A DNA stretch of 22,332 nucleotides from a bacterium (GCA_016708315.1 JADJGC010000001.1:1-22332), one strand, 5' to 3'. Counted from the first letter of the stretch, positions 1-8,045 are shown. Notes: generated by a model not told the origin, from the sequence alone. Made by a program: numbers and translations.

Positions 1-1155
1 GCCGCTGCGAGCACAGTACCCCATGCTCATGATCCTTCGAAAAAAGACGGCACCAATCATGACGACCGCTGACATGGCTTTGCGTATGGACCCAATCTAT
101 AAGCCGATCTCCAAGCGCTTCCATGAGAATCCCAAAGGAATTTGCCGACGCTTCGCACGAGCATGGTTCAAGCTTACGCACCGTGACATGGGTCCGCGTC
201 CCCGCTATCTGGGACGGAAGTTCCGCAGAGGAGCTGATTTGGCAAGATCCGATACCGGCTGTCAACCACGAGTTGGTTTCTCCGCAAGATGTTGCGACTC
301 TCAAAGGCAAGGTTCTCGCTTCCGGGCTCTCGGTTTCAGAGTTAATCTCCACGCTTGGGCATCAGCTTCGACGTTTCGTAGCTCCGATATGCGTGGCGGA
401 GCAAATGGTGCACGCATTCGCCTTGCACCTCAAAAGGACTGGAAAGTTAACCAACCTGATCAATTGGCAAAGGTTCTGAAGGCGTTGGAAGTCATTCAGG
501 AAGAATTCAATCGTGCGCAGACTGGGACCAAGAAAGTCTCACTTGCAGACTTGATTGTACTCGCTTGGCTGTGCCGCTGTTGAAAAGGCGGCGAAGGATG
601 CGGGCATAAATGTGTCAGTACCCTTCACACCCGGACGCATGGATGCTTCTCAGGAACAAACCGATGTGGAAGCACTTGCCGTCCATGAACCAAAGGCAGA
701 CGGTTTCCGAAACTATGTACGCGAGGATCGCGGATTGCGTGCTGGAAGAGTTGTTACTGGACCGAGCGAATTTGCTGACTCTGACCGCTCCTGAGATGAC
801 GGTTCTCGTCGGAGGATTGCGAGTTCTCAACACAAATACTGGACAGTCAAAGCACGGTGTCTTCACCAAGAAGCCCGGCGCTCTGACTAACGACTTTTTC
901 GTAAATCTGCTCGACATGAGCGTAGAATGGCGTACCCCTCAACCGGTCGAAGGAAATCTTCGAGGGGCGAGACCGGAAGACCGGTGAAGTTAAGTGGACC
1001 GGCACACGTGTGGATCTTGTATTTGGTTCGCATTCCCAGCTGCGTGCCCTCGCAGAAGTCTACGCCTGATGATGACTCCAAAGAGAAGTTTGTAAATGAC
1101 TTCGTCGCGGCTTTAGAACAAGGTCATGAATCTCGATCGTTTTGATCTCGCCTGA
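1..1155 (+). CDS. katG: Catalase-peroxidase KatG, C-terminal half (5' end outside window, many frameshifts)
   Basis: Bifunctional heme catalase-peroxidase that removes hydrogen peroxide. The visible part is roughly the last 385 of about 740 residues. It runs from the MTTADMALRMDPIY segment through FARAWFKLTHRDMGP, the RYLG motif with the arginine that is conserved in KatGs, IWQDPIPAVNHEL, RGGANGARIRLAPQKDW, VPFTPGRMDASQEQTDVE, LTAPEMTVLVGG and KHGVF to the terminal NLDRFDLA and TGA at 1153-1155. The heme ligands and the Met-Tyr-Trp adduct residues lie upstream of the window. The reading frame changes at about nine places (near 45, 140, 152, 220, 352, 566, 725, 950 and 1065-1125), and the conserved sequence resumes in another frame each time. 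Such regular conservation between breaks argues for base-calling errors rather than decay. A strong hairpin follows the stop. Confidence 0.93.
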
Positions 1156-1177
1156 TCTGATTGGACATGATTGACAG

Positions 1178-1206
1178 AAGTAAGGTCGGGTATTCCGACC
1201 TTACTT
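1178..1206. terminator. Bidirectional terminator hairpin between convergent katG and DUF1801 gene
   Basis: Perfect 12-bp stem: AAGTAAGGTCGG (1178-1189), 5-nt loop, CCGACCTTACTT (1195-1206), followed by TTA on the plus strand. It starts 23 nt after the katG stop and lies 60 nt from the stop of the opposing gene. The T-rich arm ends suit termination in both directions. Confidence 0.75.
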
Positions 1207-1265
1207 TTAGTGTCGACTCCACCCTATGTCCTCGGTCGGTTGCAGCCAGAATAGAGGAGATCGCC

Positions 1266-1674
1266 TTACGCCTTCTTCAATTTTTGTACCGAAGCCTTGA
1301 CCATTTTGGTAAGTACTGCCAGTTCACGTCTTTGAGTTTGCTAATGTACAAACAACCTTTGCCCCTCTTGTGCTTGCCCAACTTGGCTAGTAGATCAGCT
1401 TGGTGTTCCAGCCCGCCCATCAGGTAGATGGAAATGGCACCTTTGCGGGGTGAAAATCCAACCATAAACCAATCACCTTCACGCCCGCTTGCACCGACAT
1501 AGTGATATTCGCCGAACCCGACGATGCTCGATCCCCACATCCTGGTTGTTGTTTCGTGACTTTAGCCATCAGATCGGCAATCGCCTGGCAATCTGCGCGG
1601 CGATCGGCGTCTGGTATCGCTGCCAAAAACTTGGCGACACTATTAGCAGTTGGCTTTGTTTTCAATTCAGCCAT
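1266..1674 (-). CDS. DUF1801 (YdhG-like) protein, frameshifted
   Basis: Small soluble protein of about 136 residues of the DUF1801 fold (YdhG/Fra-like; relatives have been called iron chaperones or remain uncharacterised). ATG at 1674 follows a strong GGAGG Shine-Dalgarno. The first frame gives NSVAKFLAAIPDADRRADC and IADLMAKVTKQQP. After a frame change near 1535 the conserved core continues as MWGSSIVGFGEYHYVGASG, GDWFMVGFSPRK and ISIYLMGG. A second change near 1310 restores the usual ending VLTKMVKASVQKLKKA with the stop at 1266-1268. Family membership is secure; the cellular role is not known. It converges with katG across a shared hairpin terminator. Confidence 0.85.
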
Positions 1675-1780
1675 TCCAAGTCCTCCTTCTCGAATTCTAG
1701 CTCCGGTTCAAACACAGGTTGTCCTTAACTCAAAGGACTGAGATCAAGTATATAGCACATGCGAATAATCGAATTGCGCT

Positions 1781-2068
1781 TCAAATGCCAACCATTTCGG
1801 CAAGTTCGCCCACGGCCTGATGTTGCCCAAAGGACAACAAGACCCAAGACAATTTTGAGAGCAAGTGGTATCGAAAACCGGAGTTTCTTCTTAAGCAGAT
1901 GATTAGTATGCGGCAGATAGATTAGAGATAGAATGAGATAGAACATCCCCGGAACTGGATGCACAAAAGCAGATTCGCGATGCCAACGACAATGAAGATA
2001 CTGCAGAAGGTCCAACTGAGTATGTTGGATGTCGCAATCTTGTCGCTTGTTAGAACCCTGTCGCTCAC
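1781..2068 (-). CDS. Small membrane protein, last gene of wHTH operon (frameshifted)
   Basis: About 95 residues. The GTG start at 2068 overlaps the TGA of the preceding gene by 4 nt (GTGA), which implies translational coupling. The first frame reads through DKIATSNILSWTFCSIFIVV, GIANLLL. After a frame change near 1962 it continues as VHPVPGMFYLILSLIYLP and FSIPLALKIVLGLVVLWAT. A further change near 1825 gives VGELAEMVGI and the stop at 1781. Two or three hydrophobic segments alternate with a short basic loop (LLKKKLR). Similar short proteins with a leucine-rich membrane helix and a G-E/D-L-x-E tail occur in many Bacteroidetes-like genomes without a function. Expression as part of the regulator operon is the only clue to its role. 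Confidence 0.6.
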
Positions 2069-2625
2069 TTCTCCATGCCTTCTGTTGTGGCGCCAGCCTG
2101 ACGAAACAGTGCTGCCGAAACTACGAACATGACCACGAAGAATCCGTTGAGAACAAACAATCCAACTATTCCGGGCGGTTCGTTCAGTGTGGCACGGTCA
2201 ACCATCAACGCAATCAATGGGACTATCACCTGAGCAATTGCGGTGGCATACAGTGCTTTCGCCATACCGTGCGGTCTGAGTCGCGCTATAGCTGCACCGA
2301 TGATGCCAATCTGGAGCACAGCGAAATACAACATGTTGAGGCCGCCCGGTTCACCGATGATACCGACGGCGAGGTTCACCCACACGAGCAATAATCCTGC
2401 CACAACCGCAATGCCGACTGCGGCACGATATGCGATGTTGTCTGACATTCGTGAGATCAGTACATACGAAAGACCAGTGCTGAATATGAGAGCCCCCATG
2501 ATTATGAAATCGCCCGGGTCCCAGTCAACTTCTTCGCTAAACTGCATTGCCACCAGTGGTACCATCAAGATGAGCGCAGTCACAATCGCTACGAGTATGA
2601 CCTGTTTGCGGAGTCGTAATTCCAT
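2065..2625 (-). CDS. Conserved integral membrane protein of unknown function (186 aa)
   Basis: Intact. ATG at 2625 is preceded by AGAGGT at suitable spacing. The protein has about six hydrophobic segments: near residues 8-27 (VILVAIVTALILMVPLVAMQ), 39-57, 67-90, 100-115, 125-143 and 152-175. The region with WDPGDFIIMGALIFSTGLSY, the YRAAVG-LLLVWVNLAVGIIG stretch and the short R-PHGMAKALYATA motif recur in a widespread uncharacterised family of Bacteroidetes and related bacteria. It lies 43 nt downstream of the winged-helix gene and overlaps the next small gene by 4 nt. It is thus the third cistron of the operon and a likely membrane partner of the others. No catalytic residue pattern is visible. 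Confidence 0.8.
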   Translation of the reverse strand: MELRLRKQVILVAIVTALILMVPLVAMQFSEEVDWDPGDFIIMGALIFSTGLSYVLISRMSDNIAYRAAVGIAVVAGLLLVWVNLAVGIIGEPGGLNMLYFAVLQIGIIGAAIARLRPHGMAKALYATAIAQVIVPLIALMVDRATLNEPPGIVGLFVLNGFFVVMFVVSAALFRQAGATTEGMEK

Positions 2626-2668
2626 AGTTACCTCTTATTGTCTTTTTCCGCGAGGCGAATACCTCGCC

Positions 2669-2989
2669 TTATATCGTTTTCTGTTCATCGGGAGCAACTC
2701 CCCTGATTAGTTCTTCAAGAGCGGCCAGGTGGTTTTGAAATGCCTTTCGACCTACATTTGTAATTGAGTAGGAGGTGTTCGATGACTTGCCGATAAATCG
2801 CTTCTTCACCTTGACATATCCGAGTTGCTCGAGGGTTGAGATATTGCTGGAGAGATTCCCATCGGAAGAGCCCAGTAGCAATTTTAGCGCCTTGAAGTCG
2901 ATGCTGTCGTTCACCATAAGAGAGGCCATGATTCCCAACCTCGTCCGATTCTCGAGTCACTTGTTTATGTGATCAATGATTTGTTTCAT
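2669..2989 (-). CDS. Winged-helix transcriptional regulator (MarR/ArsR-like, one in-frame TGA)
   Basis: DNA-binding protein of about 106 residues built almost only of a winged helix. Visible are RLGIMASLMVNDSIDFKALK (helices 1-2), LLGSSDGNLSSNISTLEQLG (helix-turn-recognition helix), YVKVKKRF-GKSSNTSYSIT (wing) and the final GRKAFQNHLAALEELI helix. It resembles the small one-domain regulators next to membrane proteins in Bacteroidetes. ATG at 2989 overlaps the TGA of the upstream gene (ATGA). From this ATG codon 11 is TGA (2957-2959), directly before LENRTRLGIM, where relatives have an uninterrupted helix. Either this is a sequencing error, or translation restarts at TTG 2938 or a nearby ATG. 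The palindrome in the operon promoter is its natural candidate operator. Confidence 0.8.
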
Positions 2990-3610
2990 CGCTCGTACTG
3001 CAAGTACATGATCACACCATACGCAGCTGTGACTACACCAAACCTACGCCCCAAAGTATCAATCCCGCCCCGACCCAAAACGCAGCTAACAGCCCCAGCA
3101 CTAACTCGACTACTCCGAACACAATGGTTTCAGAAAAGCTATACTTGCCTGCGCTGATGAGCGCCAGTCCGAAAAACACCAACATCGCCGAACAGACAAG
3201 CTCATACATTCCAAGACGGGCAAGAGCAGCTACAAAAACACCTCCGGCAAGTAGAGGCAATGCAAGATGGATTGCGAATCGACGCGACGCCATATTCCAT
3301 AACTCTTTGCCGTGGCGCTTCGCCCTACGGAGTGTGAAGATGAAGGCGACAGCCAATGCTGAGACAAGCGTAAGAAAGAACACGCCGGTCACGGGACGAA
3401 CGAGATCTGGCGACTGCCGCAATGCGATAAAAACCCTCTTCGGAAAGCCAAACCGTATCGAGGGATTCGACAAATGAATCGAAATGCAACTAGTCCGATA
3501 ATACCAGCCGAAACGCCAGAGAATCCGGACAGTGACACAAAAGTTGCGGACCGTGTCATTATAGAGTGAATCTGTTCAATTTGATCTACTGGCTGATCCG
3601 GATCTTGCAT
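2986..3610 (-). CDS. Membrane protein, first gene of the wHTH operon (frameshifted)
   Basis: About 207 residues. ATG at 3610 has GGAG in AATGAGGAGTAGC just upstream. The N-terminus is acidic and cytoplasmic (QDPDQPVDQIEQIHSIM), followed by a hydrophobic segment with FVSLSGFSGVSAGIIGLVAF. After a frame change near 3470 the rest reads VTGVFFLTLVSALAVAFIF, a basic loop (LRRAKRHGKELW), LALPLLAGGVFVAALAR, ELVCSAMLVFFGLALISAGK and IVFGVVELVLGLLAAFWVG. A last change near 3035 yields YGVIMYLQYER and TGA overlapping the regulator start. It therefore has five to six helices. The family is conserved with an adjacent winged-helix gene in several lineages, so it may sense a signal at the membrane for that regulator; this is inference from context. 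Confidence 0.7.
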
Positions 3611-3630
3611 GCTACTCCTCATTCCAAAGC

Positions 3631-3647
3631 ACTTTGATTTTCAAAGT
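3631..3647. promoter_or_regulatory. Palindromic operator candidate for the winged-helix regulator
   Basis: Perfect inverted repeat with 7-bp arms and a 3-nt centre: ACTTTGATTTTCAAAGT. It lies immediately downstream of the -10 box of the operon promoter, across the likely transcription start. A bound dimer there would block initiation. Assignment to the regulator encoded in this operon is inference from position and symmetry. Confidence 0.55.
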
Positions 3648-3675
3648 AATATATACTATTCTACGACTTCGTCAA
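3648..3675 (-). promoter_or_regulatory. Sigma70-type promoter of the wHTH/membrane protein operon
   Basis: On the minus strand TTGACG (3675-3670), 16-nt spacer, TATATT (3653-3648). Both boxes differ little from consensus. The first gene starts at 3610, leaving a leader of about 30 nt that contains the palindrome and the ribosome binding site. Confidence 0.65.
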
Positions 3676-3976
3676 TCTCAGGTTTCAGTTTTTGTTTCGG
3701 ATTTATTCATCTAGTGGCGAGACTTAAGAATATGGAAAGCCGAAAGGGTGGACCTTTCACGTTGCAGCAGAGTGACTTAACTGGCGCTAGAGCCACAATA
3801 GAATCAGTCTCACTAAGTGGCGTGGTTCTGGGGTGAGTATGTGTTCGTCATCAAAATATTCACTTCAATGCGAGAAAGTCGGCAATGTTCGAACGGCAAT
3901 AGAAAGTACGCCCGAAGACTGAACCCTTCCTGCTTCGGGTAGCGACAGACATCACACTTCGACGCTTTGTGAGAAT
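3676..3976. other. Intergenic region, no gene recognised; one hairpin
   Basis: About 300 bp between the DUF4256 stop and the promoter of the downstream operon. No reading frame here has a plausible start, ribosome binding site or recognisable product. A 7-bp perfect hairpin, CCCGAAG (3911-3917) with CTTCGGG (3933-3939), lies 38 nt past the DUF4256 stop and could be its terminator, though no T-run follows. A second short hairpin is GAAAGG-GTGGA-CCTTTC near 3742-3758. Confidence 0.4.
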
Positions 3977-4548
3977 CTACACCCTCAATGAGCCGCGAAA
4001 TCCTCTTGCGGCATAATAAGATTCGGCGCCGTTATGATACAGGAAGACCTTGCCGTAGCGGTAATCGGCGAAAATGGCGCCGCCGAGATCCCTGATGTCG
4101 GAAGGCGTCTTGATCCAGCTCGACGTCTTGGTATCGAATTGTCCAAGACTCTGTAGGTTTCGATACTCGTCTTCGGTTAGAATCTCAATTCCCATCGCGG
4201 ACGCCATATCAGTGGCGCTGTTTTTCGGTTTATGCTCCTTCCTCGATTCAAGTATCGCGATCGTAACACACTTCTGCGGCCCTTCGGACTTTCGGCGGAA
4301 CAATCGACAAAGATGTATTCGCCGGTTTTCTTGTCATGGCCGACGACATCAGGTTCACCACCGGAATTCTCCATCTCATAGAGTGACCACATTTTTTCGG
4401 CGTCGGCTTTCAGTCTTGCCTCGACTTCTTGCCACTCGGAGCCCTTGTGCCGTTTCATGTTTTTCTCAAAGCGGGATTTCAATACCACCAGGAGCTCGTC
4501 GCGATGTTTTGATGACAGCTGTCTCCCATTGTTCTTTTTCTTGCTCAT
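3977..4548 (-). CDS. DUF4256 family protein, frameshifted
   Basis: About 190 residues, close to the usual family length. ATG at 4548 has AGGA just upstream. The first frame carries a lysine-rich start, LVVLKSRFEKNMKRHKG, W-LYEMENSGGEPDVVGHDK, TGEYIFVDCSAESPKGRRS. After one frame change near 4285 the family sequence continues with ESRKEHKPKNSATDMASAMG, SLGQFDTKTSSWIKTPSDIR, DLGGAIFADYRYGKVFLYHN and the invariant ending GAESYYAARGFRGSLRV. DUF4256 proteins are soluble, widely spread and very conserved, but no activity is established. Monocistronic as far as can be seen. Confidence 0.9.
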
Positions 4549-4696
4549 GGTCCTACTCTAACTCAATTTCTCTTCACTGATTTCTATGAGACCGTCGCAT
4601 TTAGTACCAATTACGGATGTCACCGTGCGTCAGTCATGATGATCGACATCACGAAACGGTCTAATCTGCAATTTGACGAACACCCTCGAACAATCG

Positions 4697-5257
4697 TTAC
4701 ATCTTTGGCCACAACCAGCCGAATGTGCCAGCTGTAACCACCGCAAATAGAAGACCATCAAAACTGTCTTCAGGACAGTCCCCAATTTCGACCATACCAA
4801 ATTCCGCCTTGAGCAACGCAAGCGGAATATCCCATAAACGCCGAGCATCCGATAAAGCGAAACACACTGAGGTATGAGCTACCCGGCTGCACCGCATGCC
4901 ACGCGATATAGGCGGAGAATATGCTGACCAAGACGCTGTACAAGAACCAGAGGACCAGACTTTGCCCATGTTCATCTGACTGTTTTTGAGAACCGTCATT
5001 ATCACAATCGGCCCCTTGTTGAGTTTCTCAACAAACTCAGGCGTACTGCAGTCCTTCATCGAATCAGCCCTTGGCAGCATAAAGTCGCCGGCTGAAATGT
5101 TGAATGGCCTCAATGCAGCTTGAACTGAATCTTGATCTGGCACCTTCTTGAAATCGTTTGCGTGGTATTTTAGGACCATGTGAATGATCGAGCTTACCAC
5201 GAAAACAAAGACCGCTGAGAGCAAAATGGGCGCCCACAGTACTGTGATAAATTCCAT
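4697..5257 (-). CDS. Conserved inner-membrane protein of unknown function (two compensating frameshifts)
   Basis: About 187 residues. ATG at 5257 follows AGGAG. The N-terminal membrane helix (PILLSAVFVFVVSSIIHMVL) is followed by the family hallmark KYHANDFKKVPDQDSVQAAL, the soluble segment RPFNISAGDFMLPRADSMKD and EFVEKLNKGPIVIMTVLKN. Between about 4965 and 4800 the frame is shifted; the alternate frames there read LVLWFLY, FSAYIAWHA and FRFIGCSAFMGYS, i.e. further membrane helices. The original frame returns for DSFDGLLFAVVTAGTFGWLW and PKM. The same architecture, with an IIHM-x6-Y-H-x-N-D/D-Y-K-K/R-x-P motif, is found across many bacterial phyla without a named function. Confidence 0.75.
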   Translation of the reverse strand: MEFITVLWAPILLSAVFVFVVSSIIHMVLKYHANDFKKVPDQDSVQAALRPFNISAGDFMLPRADSMKDCSTPEFVEKLNKGPIVIMTVLKNSQMNMGKVWSSGSCTASWSAYSPPISRGMRCSRVAHTSVCFALSDARRLWDIPLALLKAEFGMVEIGDCPEDSFDGLLFAVVTAGTFGWLWPKM

Positions 5258-5514
5258 AGTCGATATCTCCTATGACTTCTTCTTCTTTTAGATTTATGCA
5301 ATTGAGTTCATGATGCCGGTACGCGTCCGGCTACGACATTGATAGGATGTGCGTCACATGCGCAAGCATAAACTTGAGACGAAATGGCAGGGTGTGCGCG
5401 ACAACAACTATTGAGTATGCTCCTGGCAGGCAGAGTGGTGAGCGAAATGCCTCGTCGGTGGCAGTCCACTCGACAAATCGAACGACTAAATGGGAAACCT
5501 TAGTTTTCAATTAA
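5258..5514. other. Intergenic region between membrane protein gene and tmRNA; nothing recognised
   Basis: About 257 bp upstream of the minus-strand membrane protein and downstream of the tmRNA 3' end. I see no gene, and no promoter that I would defend. A short imperfect palindrome (TGCG-TCACA-TGCGCA, near 5350-5365) lies at promoter distance from 5257 but is not diagnostic. Confidence 0.3.
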
Positions 5515-5872
5515 TGGAGGTGGGGGGAATCGAACCCCCGTCCGAGATGAACGCCAATTAACCGTCTACGCGCGTGTCCTTTGCATTTAATCTCGCTGAT
5601 CAGATCGCCGCAAGGCTAAAGCTACCAATCAGCCAGTCGTGCTGTTAATTTCGCCTCGCGTCCGCCCGACCGAGTCGTAAGGCTATCCATCAATTAACGG
5701 CGCTTTTGCACAACGTCTGATGGCGGGCCTCGTGCAAAACGGCATGCTTAGTTTAGTTAAGCAGCAATGGCGTAGTTGTTGCCATTCAATTGGTTTACGC
5801 CTGTTTAACGAGACCGGCGCAATCTCGGCGCGCAAGTTAACCTCGCTTACCCCGTCGAAACCAGGTCACCCC
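5515..5872 (-). ncRNA. ssrA: tmRNA (transfer-messenger RNA)
   Basis: Rescues ribosomes stalled on broken mRNAs together with SmpB. The 5' end on the minus strand is GGGGTGACCTGGTTTCGACG (from 5872), the classic tmRNA start. The 3' end has a T-arm GGGGGTTCGATTCCCCC and acceptor strand CACCTCCA ending at 5515; CCA is not encoded. The tag frame (5798-5757) encodes V-N-Q-L-N-G-N-N-Y-A-I-A-A followed by TAA and further stops; the hydrophobic YAIAA end is the usual protease signal. The resume codon reads GTA, where GCA (Ala) is usual. The acceptor stem pairs properly only if one G is added to the 5' GGGG run, which suggests a homopolymer miscall. One-piece form, about 358 nt. Confidence 0.95.
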
Positions 5873-5892
5873 AAAGGACTAACAAGTCATTC

Positions 5893-5921
5893 AGTATATA
5901 TATCGGAAATTGCCGCGTCAA
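5893..5921 (-). promoter_or_regulatory. Promoter of tmRNA
   Basis: On the minus strand TTGACG (5921-5916), exactly 17 nt, TATACT (5898-5893). Transcription would start near 5886, giving a leader of about 13 nt to be removed from the tmRNA precursor. Strong, near-consensus housekeeping promoter. Confidence 0.75.
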
Positions 5922-6278
5922 GTTCCTTAAATCGCAAGCCCTGAAGAAGTAGATTCGCAATAGCGTTCTTTGTGCAGCTTCAAAATTAGACCAATACCAT
6001 TCTCGACACCATCATAGCGCACAATACACCACAACGGGATCGCTAAAAAGCTGACATAAATGGGAAAGCCGGGCAGGAAGAAATCGCAATTAAGACTTCT
6101 TATGTCGCCTTTTCAGTGTGAACCAATCTGATATCAATGCTGGACTAGACTAGTCTCAGAATCAACACAATTCCAGGTCTAGTACATATCACTTTTCGCT
6201 CTAGTGCCGATATAAGTAAAGGAAATCGACTACTGCGCTAGACAGTGATCTTTGGGGCCGAAAAACTGGGGAATCACA
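5922..6278. other. Intergenic region between tmRNA promoter and chemoreceptor
   Basis: About 357 bp without a convincing gene. The only signals I can point to are a GACTAGTC palindrome around 6147-6155 and a GCCGATAT element at 6206-6213, described separately. Confidence 0.4.
6206..6213 (+). promoter_or_regulatory. Possible sigma28-type -10 element of the chemoreceptor gene
   Basis: GCCGATAT matches seven of eight positions of the flagellar sigma factor -10 consensus GCCGATAA and lies 65 nt upstream of the receptor ATG. The -35 region (TATC at 6187-6190, expected TAAA) is a poor match, so this is weak support. Confidence 0.25.
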
Positions 6279-7993
6279 ATGAAGAAATTGTCGATCAAAG
6301 CCAAAGTAACAATCGTAATTTGTGCATGCCTGTTTCTTGTACTTGGAGCAATGTCCACAATCAACAGCCACCTTCAAAGCAGTACAATCGGGGAAATGTG
6401 TACCGAGACAGGTCGTAATCTCAGTTGGACTATTACGCAACAACTTGAACAAATCATGATCCACGGAGAGAATGAGAACCTTCAACCGCTCACCGAGGAA
6501 ATTGTGTCAAAAGGGTTGCTCGAAGAAATCACCGTAGTAGATGCGGATTTGAAAGTGAAACGCTCTTCGGACAAGAGTCTCGTCGATAAGCCGGCGGCTG
6601 ATCCGATGTGGAAGGCACTATTTGAGTCGCTATCAGACACGGTCTTCAATACCGAAGTCGACGGGGTACCGGTCAAGGTCACTTATCATGTCTTGGAGAA
6701 TAAACCCGCATGCGTACAGTGCCATGATGCAGATGCAGAAAAAGTCCTTGGTGGACTAAAGATGGCTCAGTCGATGAAGGCGCTCTCGGCGGCAACCACA
6801 TCCAGTTACTTCACTAACGCCGTTCTATCTATCATGGGTATTCTGATACTTGTAGCGAGCATTCTTGTTGTCCAGAAGAAGTTGATCTTCGACCCTCTGA
6901 AGTCTGTGAAGTCAAATTGGAAATGGCCGCTGAAGGCGACATAGACCAAACCCTGCAAATAAAGTCAAACGATGAGATTGGAAGTCTGCTGCAATCAATT
7001 CAACGCTTAATCGACTACATTCGTGGATTCGCTGATGTGACTCAGAAGATGGCGCAAGGCGATTTCACGGTACAAGTCGAAGTTCGGTCAGCCCGAGATG
7101 TTCTGAGTGCTTCATTCAAATCAATGATCAGCAGTTTGAGCGCTTTGATCCATCAGTTAGGAGATAACGCAAATCAACTAGTGCAGGCGGCAAGTGGCAT
7201 AGCCGAATCGTCCGATCAGATTTCCCGAGGGTCAAAGGCGCAATCTGATGAAGTGAATCAGGTATCGGCAGCGATTGAACAGATGTCAGCAACTATCTTC
7301 GAATCATCACAAAACGCGATTGATGCCAAAACTGTGTCGGATAGTGCTGCGACGACTGCAACCGACGGCAGTCGAATAGTCGAGAATACTCATCAGGGGA
7401 TGCAGAAGGTAGCTGAAGTCGTTACGCATGCTGCCGTGTCAATTAAGAAGTTGGCAGCTTCAGCTGACGAAATTGGACAAATAGTCGCTGTCATAGATGA
7501 CATTGCAGACCAGACGAATCTTCTCGCACTCAATGCCGCAATTGAAGCAGCTCGCGCTGGTGAACAAGGTCGCGGCTTTGCGGTTGTAGCAGATGAAGTA
7601 AGAAAGCTCGCGGAACGCACCGCCAAAGCAACAAGTGAAGTCACAAACATGATCAAAGGTATCCAGCAAGATACGTTGACGGCAGTGAGCGGCATGGAGC
7701 AAGGGACGCTTCATGTGAATAGCGGGCGCGAGTTAGCTGAGCAAGCTGGCGATAGTCTGCGTGAAATCGTGACAATGGCACAACAAGTCACCAATCGGAT
7801 CACCCAGATTGCCGCGGCATCAAAGGAACAATCTTCAGCGGCCGAACAGATTGCTAGAAACATCGAACACATCTCGAAAGTCACAAGGAAACCGCCGTCA
7901 ACCTCTGAGCAATCAGCGCATGTAGCAGTTTCCTTGAGTCAACAAGCTGAAAACTTGCAGCAGATTGTTGGGCGATTCAAAGTAAACTCCTAG
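6279..7993 (+). CDS. Methyl-accepting chemotaxis protein with periplasmic heme c sensor domain (one frameshift)
   Basis: Transmembrane chemoreceptor of about 571 residues that should signal to CheA/CheW. ATG at 6279. TM1 covers residues 9-27 and TM2 about 178-200. The periplasmic domain between them holds a CVQCH motif (C145, C148, H149), a c-type heme attachment site in the C-terminal part of the domain, as in the heme-containing PAS-like sensors of Geobacter chemoreceptors GSU0582 and GSU0935. HAMP follows TM2. One base is missing near 6908-6917, after which the frame continues as LEMAAEGDIDQTLQIKSNDE. A second HAMP-like segment (MAQGDFTVQVEV) precedes the coiled-coil signalling domain with the hairpin tip DDIADQTNLLALNAAIEAAR and GRGFAVVADEVRKLAERT. 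No che genes are nearby. The signal is probably redox, oxygen or NO (inference). Confidence 0.93.
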
Positions 7994-8012
7994 CCTCGCT
8001 CACATAAGTTTG

Positions 8013-8045
8013 ACGGCCTGTAGTCGAGATTCGGCTGTGGGCCGT
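8013..8045 (+). terminator. Possible terminator after chemoreceptor gene
   Basis: ACGGCC (8013-8018) pairs with GGCCGT (8040-8045), with weak extra pairing inside; the next bases are TCTC, not a clean T-run. It starts 20 nt after the stop codon. Confidence 0.3.

Noticed and set aside
1..1155. katG as a decaying pseudogene
   Set aside because: Protein-level conservation is high between all breaks and the neighbouring genes show the same pattern of single-base shifts, which fits sequence errors better than decay of a single gene.
3609..3836. Plus-strand open frame of 75 codons
   Set aside because: It crosses the operator and promoter of the opposing operon, and no family resemblance or ribosome binding site supports it.
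5515..5543. A separate tRNA gene ending in the GGTTCGATTCC T-arm
   Set aside because: It is the tRNA-like 3' end of tmRNA; the 5' GGGGTGACCTGG and tag frame lie upstream on the same strand and there is no anticodon arm.
5720..5944. Plus-strand open frame of 74 codons
   Set aside because: It runs antisense through the tmRNA and its promoter, and has no protein-like features.
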